This document shows positions 16,456 to 24,522 of a stretch of 64,000 nucleotides of DNA, one piece after another; the first letter of the stretch is position 1, and every line of letters begins with the position of its first letter. Source of the stretch: Crossiella sp. SN42 (GTDB lineage Bacteria > Actinomycetota > Actinomycetes > Mycobacteriales > Pseudonocardiaceae). A program made the translations under genes and the position numbers. Below the pieces are notes generated by a model that worked only from the letters and a program-made list of their open reading frames with translations, made no database searches and was not told the origin of the DNA. Where the stretch lies: positions 1 to 64,000 of the forward strand of contig NZ_JAMHIV010000044.1 of assembly GCF_023897065.1 (NCBI RefSeq), given 5' to 3'.

Positions 16456-19400
16456 CTACTCGACCCCCGCCGGCTCGCGCTGGCGCCCCCACACCAGCGT
16501 GAACAACTCCCGCGCCCGCGCCAGGTACGGCGCGGCGGCCCCGGCCTCCGGGCCGCGACCCAGTCCCTCCGCGATGAGCAGCAGGGTGCGCGCCTCGCCG
16601 AGCCGGTGGCCGGTCTCGGCGTGCACGTCCAGCGCTTGCTGCGCGGTGGACAGCGCCGCGGCCAGCCCGTCGGCGCCCAGCGGGTCCGCGGCCAGCCAGG
16701 CGGCGGCCAGCGCGGTGAGCGCCTGGCCGACCTTGACCCGGCGGCCCGACGCCCTGGCCACCCGCTCGGCCTCCCGCCCGCAGTGCAGCGCCTCCTCGGC
16801 CGCGCCCGCCGCGGTGTGCGTCTGGGTGAGCACGATCAGCGCGTCGATCTCGGTGCTCGCGTGCGCGATGTCCCGGGCCAGGCCGAGCGAGCCGGTGGCG
16901 GCGCGCAGCGCGGCGGCGTGCTCACCGGCGGCCAGGTGCAGCGCGGCCTGGGTGCACAGGGTGTCGCACTCGGTGCGCCGGTCGTCCACCGCGCGCGCGT
17001 TGGCCAGCGCGGCCTCGGCGTGCCGGGCCGCTTCGGCGTGCTCGCCCAGGTCCAGGTACACCTTGGCCAGGGCTTCCTGGGTGTTGGCCTGGTCGTAGCG
17101 GGAGCCGTGGTCGGCGTAGAAGGCCAGCGCCTCGGTGAGCTGGTCCGCGGCCAGGCGCAGCTGACCGAGGTCGGCCAGCACGATGGCCAGGTTGACCAGG
17201 GTGCTGTAGGCCAGCGCCCGCGCGCCCAGTTCGCGGTGCAGGTCGACCGCCCGGTGCAGGTGCCCGGCGGCCTCGGCGAGCCTGCCGAACACCGCGTGCG
17301 CGATGCCCAGGTTGTTCAGCGTGGTCGCGGTGGCCGTGGTCTTCGGCCGACCGGCGCGCAGGGCCAGCGCGCGCTGGAAGTGCTCGACGGCCTGCTGGTA
17401 GTCGCCGCCGTTGCTGTGCGCGGTGCCGATGTTGTGGTGCATGGTCGCGGCCGCCTCGGCCTCACCGTGCTCCTGGGCGGCGCGCAGCGCGGCGTGCCCG
17501 GCGGCCAGCCACTCCGCGGTGTGCCGGTGCGCGTAGAAGTACAGCCGCAACGAGTCGATCAGGTGCCAGGCGGTCTCCGGCGGCCCGTGCCCGGCGGCGT
17601 GGTGCACCGCGGCGAGCAGGTTGGGCCGCTCGGTGTCCAGCCAGGCCAGCGCCTCCTGGCCGGTGGCGAACTCGGGCGCGGGCACCTGCCCGGTGTCCCT
17701 GGACAGCAGCAGCGCGTCCGGGTAGAGCCGCCGGATCGCCTGGTCCGCGCCCCGCAGGTAGCCCGCGAACAGCCGCCGGCGCGCGGCGATCAGCTCTTCG
17801 GCGCTGTCCTCCTCCTCGCCCAGGTCCTGGGCGTAGCGGCGGAGCAGGTCGTGGAAGTGGAAGCGTCCAGGCGAGTGCTGGCCGACCAGGTTGGCGGCGG
17901 CCAGGCGGTCCAGCAGGCGGTCGGCCTCGGCCAGGTCGACATCGGCCAGTGCCGCGGCGGCCTGCGCGGTGAAGTCGGGGCCGGGGACCAGGCCGAGGTG
18001 GCGGAACAGGCGGCGGACGTCGGCGGGCAGCGCGGTGTAGGACAGGTCGAAGGCGGCGTGCACCGCGGCCTGGTCGTCGCCGTCGATGCTCAGCGCGGCG
18101 ATGGTCCCGGCGCGCAGCTCGTCCCGGTAGCCGCCCAGGGTGTGCCGGGGGTTGCTGACCAGGTTGGCCGCGGCGATCCGCAGCGCCAGCGGCAGCCGGG
18201 CGCACAGCTCGGCCAGCCCGTCGGCGGCGCCCGGCTCGGCGGCGATCCGGTCCGGCCCGAGGATCGCGGCCAGCAGGTCCCGCGCCTCCGGCCGGTCCAG
18301 CACCTCCAGGGTGAGCCTGCGCGCGCCCTGCAACGCGGTCAGCCCGCGCAGGTCGTCCCGGCTGGTCACCAGCACCCCGCAGTGCGGCTCGGCGGGCAGC
18401 AGCGGGCGGACCTGCTCGGCGGCGGCCGCGTTGTCCAGCACCACCAGCACCCGGCGGCCGGTGAGCAGCGACCGGTACAGCGCGGCCTGCTCCTCGATCT
18501 CGGTCGGGATCTGCTTCTGCGGCACGCCCAGCACCCGCAGGAAGTGCGCCAGCGCCTCGGCCACGGTCATCGGCTGGCTGCTGGCGTGCCCGCGCAGGTT
18601 GATGTGCAGCTGACCGTCCGGGAAGCGCTCGCCCAGCCGGTGCGCGGCCCGCACGGCCAGCGCGGTCTTGCCGATGCCCGGCGGTCCGGCCAGCACCACG
18701 ATCGGCGCGGCCGTGCGCGGGGCGGAGCTGGACAGCAGCTCACCGATCCGCCGCAGCTCACCGGCCCGGCCCACGAAGTCGGCCAGGTCCGGCGGCAGCT
18801 GGCGGAGCACGCCCTGGCGCGGTTGGGCGGGCAGGTCGGCGGGTGGCTCGACCGGGCGGGGCGCGGCCAGCGCGGGGTCGTTGACCAGGATCGCCCGGTG
18901 CAGCTGGCGCAGCGGCTCGCCGGGGTCGATGCCCAGCTCCTCGGCCAGGGTGTCGCTGAGCTGGCCGAACACCCGCAGCGCCTCGGCCTGCCGGTCGCAG
19001 CGGTAGAGGGCCAGCATCAGCTGGTGCCAGAACCGCTCGCGCAGCGGGTGCTCGGCGGTGAGCCGGTGCAGCTCGCCGGCCAGCTCGGCGTGCCTGCCCA
19101 GCTGGAGGTCGACCTCGATCCGGCGTTCCAGGGCCTGCAACCGCTCCTCGGCCAGCCGGGGCGCCTCGTCCCGGCGCAGCGCGTCCGAGGGCACCCCGGA
19201 GAGGGCCTCGCCGCGCCAGAGCGCCAGCGCCCGGCGCAGGCAGTCCGCCTCGCCTGCCGGATCGGCGGCCGCGGCCAGCGCCCGGCCCTGTTCCAGCAGC
19301 TCGCGGAAGGTGAACAGGTCGAGCTGGGCGGAGCCGAGCCGGATCAGGTAGCCCTCGGGACGGGTGTGCACCAGCTGGCCGGGGCCCGGCTCGTCGCCGA

Positions 19401-19638
19401 GGGCCTGGCGCAGCCGCATCACGTAGGTCTGCAGGGTGCCGCGGGCGCGGGCGGGCGGCGTGTCGCCCCAGATCCGGTCGAACAGCTCCTCGACCGGCAC
19501 CACCTGGTTGGCCCGCAGCAGCAGGGTGGCCAGCAGCGCCCGGTGTTTTCCGGCTCGTACCTCGACCGGCAGCCCGCCGCGGCGGACCTCGACCGGACCG
19601 AGGATCCGGAAAACCACCTCCTTGGGCGCCGATTCCAT
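16456..19638 (-). CDS. SARP-family regulator with NB-ARC ATPase and TPR domains (copy C)
   Basis: 1060 aa, first gene of the tandem. ATG with GGAAGGAATTC directly upstream, the best ribosome site of the three. Winged helix (~10-105) with 'AGKHRALLATLLLRANQ' and 'TLQTYVMRLRQALG', BTAD (~110-250), NB-ARC with Walker A 'AGPPGIGKTALAV' and 'RVLVVLDNAAAA', then TPRs containing well-formed N/G repeats ('TTLNNLGIAHAVFG'). Mutual resemblance of A, B and C indicates tandem duplication. A TACAGT -10-like element on the minus strand (19708-19703), ~65 nt upstream, is a candidate promoter for the operon. Role: pathway-specific or global activator, ligand unknown. Confidence 0.9.
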   Translation of the reverse strand: MESAPKEVVFRILGPVEVRRGGLPVEVRAGKHRALLATLLLRANQVVPVEELFDRIWGDTPPARARGTLQTYVMRLRQALGDEPGPGQLVHTRPEGYLIRLGSAQLDLFTFRELLEQGRALAAAADPAGEADCLRRALALWRGEALSGVPSDALRRDEAPRLAEERLQALERRIEVDLQLGRHAELAGELHRLTAEHPLRERFWHQLMLALYRCDRQAEALRVFGQLSDTLAEELGIDPGEPLRQLHRAILVNDPALAAPRPVEPPADLPAQPRQGVLRQLPPDLADFVGRAGELRRIGELLSSSAPRTAAPIVVLAGPPGIGKTALAVRAAHRLGERFPDGQLHINLRGHASSQPMTVAEALAHFLRVLGVPQKQIPTEIEEQAALYRSLLTGRRVLVVLDNAAAAEQVRPLLPAEPHCGVLVTSRDDLRGLTALQGARRLTLEVLDRPEARDLLAAILGPDRIAAEPGAADGLAELCARLPLALRIAAANLVSNPRHTLGGYRDELRAGTIAALSIDGDDQAAVHAAFDLSYTALPADVRRLFRHLGLVPGPDFTAQAAAALADVDLAEADRLLDRLAAANLVGQHSPGRFHFHDLLRRYAQDLGEEEDSAEELIAARRRLFAGYLRGADQAIRRLYPDALLLSRDTGQVPAPEFATGQEALAWLDTERPNLLAAVHHAAGHGPPETAWHLIDSLRLYFYAHRHTAEWLAAGHAALRAAQEHGEAEAAATMHHNIGTAHSNGGDYQQAVEHFQRALALRAGRPKTTATATTLNNLGIAHAVFGRLAEAAGHLHRAVDLHRELGARALAYSTLVNLAIVLADLGQLRLAADQLTEALAFYADHGSRYDQANTQEALAKVYLDLGEHAEAARHAEAALANARAVDDRRTECDTLCTQAALHLAAGEHAAALRAATGSLGLARDIAHASTEIDALIVLTQTHTAAGAAEEALHCGREAERVARASGRRVKVGQALTALAAAWLAADPLGADGLAAALSTAQQALDVHAETGHRLGEARTLLLIAEGLGRGPEAGAAAPYLARARELFTLVWGRQREPAGVE

Positions 19639-19775
19639 GAATTCCTTCCCCCCGTGCCCTGGTTACGGGCACCATGAAGCCTGGGCCGACCGTGCCCCGA
19701 ACACTGTAGGCGTCCGCGTTAGTCACACGTCAGCGAGACGACAGCGCCGTCCGGCAACCTTGTTCTCAGGGGGGC

Positions 19776-19817
19776 CGGGTGGCCCGCGCTACAGGGGGAC
19801 GAAGCGCGGGCCACCCG
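19776..19817 (-). terminator. strong hairpin terminator downstream of fadD15
   Basis: Perfect stem of 15 bp (CGGGTGGCCCGCGCT and its complement) around a 12-nt loop, 11 nt past the fadD15 stop. On the + side it is followed by AAATTTTT, so it may insulate both directions between fadD15 and the SARP operon. Confidence 0.75.
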
Positions 19818-19827
19818 AAATTTTTCC

Positions 19828-21615
19828 TCAGCTGTACATGCCGGAGATCTCGGTCGAGTAGGTCTCGTTCACCACGTTCCGGCGCAGCTTCAGGCTCGGC
19901 GTCAGCTCGCCACCGGCCTCGGTGAAGTCCACCGGCAGGATCCGGAACTTCTTGATCGCCTCCGCGTTGGAGACCGCCTGGTTGGCCTCGGCCACCGCGG
20001 CCTCGATCTCCCCGCGCAGCTCGGCGTCCTCGATCAGCTCCGCCACGGTGGCGTTCTCGGGCTTGCCGTGCTGCTTCTTCCAGGCCGGGAAGAACTCCGG
20101 GTCGATGGTGATCAGCGCGGCGATGAACGGCTGCCGGTCGCCGACCACCATGCACTGGCTGATCAGCGGGTGCGCGCGCAGCCGGTCCTCCAGCACCGCG
20201 GGAGCGACGTTCTTGCCGCCCGCGGTGACGATGATCTCCTTCTTCCGCCCGGTGATGGACAGGAAGCCCGCGTCGTCGAGCTCGCCGAGGTCACCGGTGT
20301 GGAACCAGCCGTCCCTGATCGACTCGGCGCTGGCCGCCTCGTTCTTCCAGTAGCGGCGGAAGACGATGTCGCCCTTGATCAGCACCTCGCCGTCCTCGCC
20401 GATGCGCACCGAGGTGCCGGCCACCGGGCGGCCGACCGAGCCGATCCGGATCGCGTCCTGGGTGTTCACGCAGGCCGCGGCGCTGGTCTCGGTGAGGCCG
20501 TAGCCCTCGTAGACGGTGACGCCGACCCCGCGGAAGAAGTGCGCCAGCCGGGCGCCGAGCGGGGCGCCGCCGGAGACCGCGGCCTGGCAGCGGCCGCCGA
20601 GGGCGTTGCGCAGCTTGACGTAGACCAGCTTGTCGAACAGCGCGTGCTTGAGCTTGAGGCCAAGGCCGGCACCGCCGTGGTCCTGCGCCTCGCTGTAGGC
20701 CACCGCGGTCGCCTCGGCCAGGTCGAAGATCTTGCCCTTGCCCTCGGCGTGCGCCTTCTGCTTCGCGCCGTTGTAGACCTTCTCGAACACCCTGGGCACC
20801 GAGACCACGAAGGTCGGCCGGAAGGTGCCCAGGTCGGCGACCAGGTTCTTCACGTCCGCGGTGTGCCCGACCGTGGTGCGGGTGTAGACCGCGCACACCG
20901 CGAGCACCCTGGCCAGCACGTGCGCCAGCGGCAGGAAGGCCAGCATCGAGTTGCCGGGCTGCAACAGGCTGGGGAAGGCGGCGATGTCGGAGCGGATCTC
21001 GGCCAGCAGGTTGCGGTGGGTCAGCTCGCAGCCCTTGGGACGGCCGGTGGTGCCCGAGGTGTAGATGATGGTGGCCAGGTCATCGGCCCGCACCGCCGCG
21101 CGCCTGCTGTGCACCTCGCTGTCGGGCACGTCCTTGCCCGCCTCGGTGAGGCTGGTCACGGCGCCGTTCTCGATCTGCCACACATCGGACAGTTCGGGCA
21201 GGTTGCCGCGCACGCCGTCCAGGGTGCTGCGGTGCGCCGAGGTCTCCACGACCACCGCGCGGGCGCCCGAGTCGGACAGGATCCACTCGATCTGACCGGC
21301 CGAGGAGGTCTCGTAGATCGGCACGCTGACCGCGCCGGCGAACCAGATCGCGTAGTCGAACAGGGTCCACTCGTACCGGGTCTTGGACAGCAGCCCGATC
21401 CGGTCGCCCTGTTGGACACCCGCGGCGATGAAACCCTTGGCCAGCGCGACGACCTGGTTGGCGAAGTCCTTGGCGGTGACGTCAAGCCAGGTGCCGTCGA
21501 CCCGTCTGCGGAAGCTCACCGCCGTCGCGAACCGCTCCGCGTTGGCCCACACCATGTCGGTGAGGTTCTCCTCATCGGCCACGGTGGCGGTGGCCGGGAC
21601 GCTGAACTCTCGCAC
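19828..21615 (-). CDS. fadD15: long-chain fatty-acid CoA ligase, FadD15 type
   Basis: 595 aa ANL-superfamily adenylating enzyme. AMP-binding P-loop 'TIIYTSGTTGRPKGCELTH' (~185-203), A5 motif 'VYEGYGLTETSAAAC', A7/A8 'WFHTGDLGELDDAGFLSITGRKKEII' with the hinge, and the A10 lysine region near 'NVVNETY'. It activates long-chain fatty acids to acyl-CoA via acyl-AMP in the cytoplasm. GTG start with GCGAGG upstream. It corresponds by position and orientation to Rv2187 (fadD15), divergent from the SRPBCC gene at 21727. In the mycobacterial arrangement it is next to pimB'; here the three SARP genes intervene. Confidence 0.93.
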   Translation of the reverse strand: MREFSVPATATVADEENLTDMVWANAERFATAVSFRRRVDGTWLDVTAKDFANQVVALAKGFIAAGVQQGDRIGLLSKTRYEWTLFDYAIWFAGAVSVPIYETSSAGQIEWILSDSGARAVVVETSAHRSTLDGVRGNLPELSDVWQIENGAVTSLTEAGKDVPDSEVHSRRAAVRADDLATIIYTSGTTGRPKGCELTHRNLLAEIRSDIAAFPSLLQPGNSMLAFLPLAHVLARVLAVCAVYTRTTVGHTADVKNLVADLGTFRPTFVVSVPRVFEKVYNGAKQKAHAEGKGKIFDLAEATAVAYSEAQDHGGAGLGLKLKHALFDKLVYVKLRNALGGRCQAAVSGGAPLGARLAHFFRGVGVTVYEGYGLTETSAAACVNTQDAIRIGSVGRPVAGTSVRIGEDGEVLIKGDIVFRRYWKNEAASAESIRDGWFHTGDLGELDDAGFLSITGRKKEIIVTAGGKNVAPAVLEDRLRAHPLISQCMVVGDRQPFIAALITIDPEFFPAWKKQHGKPENATVAELIEDAELRGEIEAAVAEANQAVSNAEAIKKFRILPVDFTEAGGELTPSLKLRRNVVNETYSTEISGMYS

Positions 21616-21726
21616 GTCAACCTCGCTAACGCAGGGAGGGTGTTACTGACGGGTTAACCTAGCTGCTTGTGACGCTGTGACAATAGGGCGTAACCCAGCT
21701 GTGGCCGTTATGGCACGCTTTGTCCC

Positions 21727-22104
21727 ATGTCCTCGGTAGACGTGGTCGACGAACTCTTCATCACAGTTCCCCCGTCCACCCTGGCCGCCAGCCTCGCCGA
21801 CCCGGCCTCCTGGCGCGCGTACTGGCCGGACCTGGAGCTGACCGTCTACGCCGACCGCGGCGCCGAGGGCCTGCGCTGGACGGTGGCCGGAGCGCTGGTC
21901 GGCACCATGGAGCTGTGGCTGGAGGCGGTGCTGGACGGCACCGTCGTGCACTACTTCCTGCGCGCCGAACGGCCGGGCGAGGTCCCGTTCACCCCGCGCG
22001 AGGCCCAGCGCGAGACGGTGCGCCGGCAGCGTGCGCAGAAGAAGGTCGCGTTCACCTGGAAGGACATGTTCGAGGCGGGGCGCCCTGTCGGGGTCGCGCC
22101 TTAG
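21727..22104 (+). CDS. small SRPBCC-like conserved protein (Rv2186c position)
   Basis: 125 aa, soluble. Pattern of a START/SRPBCC-like beta-sheet protein: 'DELFITVPPSTLAASLADPASW' at the N-terminus, then alternating strands ('TVYADRG', 'WTVAGALVGTMELWLE', 'VVHYFLRAE'), and a basic Arg/Lys-rich C-terminus. No catalytic motif is visible. By position and size it corresponds to Rv2186c, a conserved protein of unknown function that travels with the SRPBCC/ArsA-like genes. ATG 21727 lacks a ribosome site and is probably leaderless with a weak CACGCT -10. Its stop overlaps the -10 box of the next gene. Confidence 0.75.
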   Translation: MSSVDVVDELFITVPPSTLAASLADPASWRAYWPDLELTVYADRGAEGLRWTVAGALVGTMELWLEAVLDGTVVHYFLRAERPGEVPFTPREAQRETVRRQRAQKKVAFTWKDMFEAGRPVGVAP

Positions 22105-22107
22105 CCT
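22102..22107 (+). promoter_or_regulatory. -10 element TAGCCT, leaderless start
   Basis: TAGCCT overlaps the stop codon of the upstream gene and lies 7 nt before ATG 22115. Confidence 0.55.
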
Positions 22108-22114
22108 CCACGAT

Positions 22115-22552
22115 ATGCAGAGCAGCGCGAACACCATCGAGGCCTACCTGGCCGAGCTGCCGCCGGACCGCCGCGAGACCGTGGCCGCCGTCCGCGAGGT
22201 GGTCCTGGCGAACCTGCCCGAGGGCTACGACGAGGGCATGGACTTCGGGATGATCTGCTGGCACGTCCCGCTGAGCCGGTACCCGGACACCTACAACGGC
22301 CACCCGCTGGGCTACGTGGCGCTGGCCTCGCAGAAGCGGTACCTGTCGCTGTACCTGATGGGGGCGTACGCGGACGGGGACGGCTTCCGGGCGCGGTACG
22401 AGGCGACCGGGAAGAAGCTCAACATGGGCAAGTCCTGCGTGCGGTTCACGAAGCTGGACGACCTGCCGCTGGAGCTGATCGGCGAGGTGGTGGCCGAGGT
22501 GTCGCCGGAGCAGTACATCGAGATCTACGAGAAGGCCCGCGGCCTGCGGTGA
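22115..22552 (+). CDS. DUF1801 (YdhG-like) protein
   Basis: 145 aa, soluble. 'TIEAYLAELPPDRRETVAAVREVV' at the N-terminus, then 'EGYDEGMDFGMICWHVPLSRYPDTY' and 'YLSLYLMG'; this is the YdhG/DUF1801 fold. The C-terminal 'KSCVRFTKLDDLPLELIGEVV' is also typical. Members are small alpha/beta proteins of unknown biochemical role, some linked to iron or stress. The start is set by the leaderless promoter; longer upstream frames overlap the previous gene and are not needed. Not part of the mycobacterial gene order, so probably an insertion. Confidence 0.8.
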   Translation: MQSSANTIEAYLAELPPDRRETVAAVREVVLANLPEGYDEGMDFGMICWHVPLSRYPDTYNGHPLGYVALASQKRYLSLYLMGAYADGDGFRARYEATGKKLNMGKSCVRFTKLDDLPLELIGEVVAEVSPEQYIEIYEKARGLR

Positions 22553-22632
22553 ACCGGGGTGGCTTGCGAGGCGGTGCTGGTGCGGTGATCCGGCAGCCGG
22601 TGGGATACTGCTGGTAGACGTGAGGAGCGGCT

Positions 22633-23214
22633 GTGACGGCACTTCCGGAGACCGGTTTTTTTCACCTCCTGACCATCGAGGAGTATCTCGCGCTGGGTGA
22701 AGTCGAACACGGCTACACCGAACTCCTGGAAGGCCGCCTGCTGATGTCGCCGAGCCCGGTGCCCGATCACAACGTCGCCTCGGCGGAGCTGCGGGACCAG
22801 CTCAAACCGCAACTCCCGGCCGATCTGGAAGTGATCCAGGACATCGACATCGATCTTGAGTTCGCGCCGCCAGGCGGGCCGGGTTCCTCCCGGCGGCCGG
22901 ACCTGATCGTCGTCGACCGGAACGCGCGCCGGCGGGTGCGGGCAGAGGGCGGGATGATCCGCGCCAGTGAAGTGCTCGTAGTGGTGGAAGTCGTCTCGCC
23001 TGGCTCCCGGCGCACCGACAACGTGGCCAAACGGACCGAGTACGCCGAGGCGGGTATCCCGCACTACTGGATTCTCGACATCGTCGAGCCGATGTCCCTG
23101 GTCGCCTGTCACCTCACCGAGGAGTTCGGGTACCAGGACGATTCCCGGGTCACCGGCACCTTCACCACCACGGTGCCCTTCCCCGTCACGATCGACCTGG
23201 GCCGCCTCAACTGA
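22633..23214 (+). CDS. Uma2-family (DUF820) PD-(D/E)XK-like nuclease
   Basis: 193 aa, GTG start with GAGGAG 6 nt upstream. Hallmarks: 'EHGYTELLEGRLLMSPSP' near residue 25, 'RRPDLIVVD' (~95; catalytic Asp), 'EVLVVVEVVSPGSRRTD' (~117; E-x-V), and 'KRTEYAEAGIPHYWILD'. The fold is that of restriction-endonuclease-like PD-(D/E)XK enzymes. Uma2 proteins are abundant in cyanobacteria and actinobacteria and have no established substrate. No partner (toxin, antitoxin or methylase) is adjacent, so there is no reason to call it a defence system. Confidence 0.9.
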   Translation: MTALPETGFFHLLTIEEYLALGEVEHGYTELLEGRLLMSPSPVPDHNVASAELRDQLKPQLPADLEVIQDIDIDLEFAPPGGPGSSRRPDLIVVDRNARRRVRAEGGMIRASEVLVVVEVVSPGSRRTDNVAKRTEYAEAGIPHYWILDIVEPMSLVACHLTEEFGYQDDSRVTGTFTTTVPFPVTIDLGRLN

Positions 23215-23228
23215 TCCCGCCGCTCGCC

Positions 23229-23234
23229 TAAAGT
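23229..23234 (+). promoter_or_regulatory. -10 element TAAAGT, leaderless start
   Basis: TAAAGT lies 6 nt before GTG 23241 with no ribosome site between. Confidence 0.6.
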
Positions 23235-23240
23235 CGTTCC

Positions 23241-24029
23241 GTGCGAGTTCACGTGGTCTCCGACGTCCATGGCAACGCCGACGCGCTGGCCCGTGCCGGT
23301 GACGGAGCGGACGCGCTGGTCGTGCTCGGGGACCTGCTGGACTTCGTCGACTACCACAACCACGAGCGCGGCATCTTCGGCGCGGTGTTCGGCGCGGAGA
23401 AGGTCCGGCAGTTCGCTGAGCTGCGCAAAGGCGGGCGGCGGGGCGAGGCTGGGGCCTTTGTCCGGTCGTTGTGGGCTGGGCTGGCGGACGCGGCGGCGGT
23501 GATCGAGGAGGCGGCGCGGGAGCAGTACGCGGCCATGTTCGGGGCGATGTCCGCGCCGACCTACGCCACGCCCGGCAACGTCGACCTGCCGTACCTGTGG
23601 AAGGAGTTCGCCGGGTCCGATCTCCAGGTGCTGGACGGGGACGTGGCCGAGATCGGCGGGCTGCGGTTCGGGTTCGCCGGTGGGGCGCTGCTGCTGCCCG
23701 GCACCTCGCTGCCGCGGAACGCGCCGTGGCTGCCCTACCTCCGCTCGGCCGAGGAGTTCGGCGAGGCGGTGCTGGAGCTCAGCGCGGTCGACGTGCTCTG
23801 CACGCACATCCCGCCCGCGCGGGCCGAGCTGACCTACGACGTGGTGGCGCGGCGGGCCGAGCTGGGCTCCTCGGCGATCCTGGAGCTCATTGACCGGGAC
23901 CGGCCTCGGTGGTCGGTGTTCGGGCACGTGCACCAGCCGTTGGCGCAGCGGATGCGGATCGGGCGGACGGAATGCGTCAACGTGGGTCATTTCCAGCGGC
24001 GGGAGCGGCCCTACGTGCTGCGGTGGTGA
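23241..24029 (+). CDS. calcineurin-like metallophosphoesterase
   Basis: 262 aa. All five metallophosphoesterase motifs are present: 'VVSDVHGN' (residues ~5-12), 'VLGDLLD' (~33), 'TPGNVD' (~110; N of GNH/D, with the His replaced by Asp), 'LCTHIPP' (~190), and 'VFGHVHQP' (~230). It binds two metals and should hydrolyse a phosphomonoester or phosphodiester; the substrate is not predictable. The GN(H) to GNVD change at the general acid is worth noting and suggests phosphodiesterase/2',3'-cNMP-like chemistry or altered acid catalysis. Monocistronic by its own leaderless start. Confidence 0.85.
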   Translation: MRVHVVSDVHGNADALARAGDGADALVVLGDLLDFVDYHNHERGIFGAVFGAEKVRQFAELRKGGRRGEAGAFVRSLWAGLADAAAVIEEAAREQYAAMFGAMSAPTYATPGNVDLPYLWKEFAGSDLQVLDGDVAEIGGLRFGFAGGALLLPGTSLPRNAPWLPYLRSAEEFGEAVLELSAVDVLCTHIPPARAELTYDVVARRAELGSSAILELIDRDRPRWSVFGHVHQPLAQRMRIGRTECVNVGHFQRRERPYVLRW

Positions 24030-24042
24030 CCCCCGAACGCGG

Positions 24043-24048
24043 TAACCT
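24043..24048 (+). promoter_or_regulatory. -10 element TAACCT, leaderless start
   Basis: TAACCT lies 7 nt before ATG 24056. Confidence 0.6.
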
Positions 24049-24055
24049 CCCGGCT

Positions 24056-24496
24056 ATGGCCGACCAGTCCACCCAGTCCATCGTCATCGCCGCCTCGCCA
24101 GAGGAGATCATGGCGGTGATCGCCGACTTCGTCAGTTATCCCGACTGGGCCGACCAGTTCAAGTCCGTCGAGGTGCTGGAGACCGACGGGGCGGGCCGGC
24201 CGAGCCAGGTCCGGTTCAAGGTGGACGCCGGCGCGTTCAAGGACGAGTACGTGCTCGCCTACGACTACAGCGAGGATGGCCGCTCGCTCGGCTGGAACCT
24301 GGTCAAGGGCACCATGCAGAAGGCCCAGAACGGCCGCTACCAGCTGGCCGAAGAGGGTGCCGGCACCAAGGTCACCTACTCGCTCACCGTCGAGCTGGCC
24401 ATCCCGATGATCGGGCTGTTCAAGCGCAAGGCGGAGAAGATGATCATGGATATCGCGCTGAAGAACCTCAAGCGACGGGTCGAGAGCGCGGGCTGA
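24056..24496 (+). CDS. SRPBCC-family (polyketide cyclase/START-like) protein, Rv2185c type
   Basis: 146 aa. 'IVIAASPEEIMAVIADFVSYPDWADQFKSVEVLE' forms the typical N-terminal strand plus helices of the SRPBCC ligand-binding fold. It is followed by antiparallel strands ('QVRFKVDAGAF', 'YVLAYDYS', 'TKVTYSLTVEL') and a long C-terminal helix ('AEKMIMDIALKNLKRRVE'). It likely binds a hydrophobic ligand or membrane lipid. It corresponds to Rv2185c and is followed after 26 nt by the ArsA-like ATPase, the same pairing as in mycobacteria, so a functional link between the two is likely. Confidence 0.88.
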   Translation: MADQSTQSIVIAASPEEIMAVIADFVSYPDWADQFKSVEVLETDGAGRPSQVRFKVDAGAFKDEYVLAYDYSEDGRSLGWNLVKGTMQKAQNGRYQLAEEGAGTKVTYSLTVELAIPMIGLFKRKAEKMIMDIALKNLKRRVESAG

Positions 24497-24522
24497 ACCG
24501 GCGTCCCGGAGAATCGTCACTC

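Noticed and set aside
13215-19677. Long + strand frames opposite the SARP genes (over 1000 codons)
   Set aside because: Antisense shadows created by high G+C; composition is His/Gly/Gln/Arg/Val-rich with no domain, whereas the minus strand shows complete SARP, NB-ARC and TPR domains.
22633-23214. Defence island around the Uma2 nuclease
   Set aside because: Neighbours are housekeeping or orphan enzymes; no methylase, toxin-antitoxin or other defence gene is next to it.
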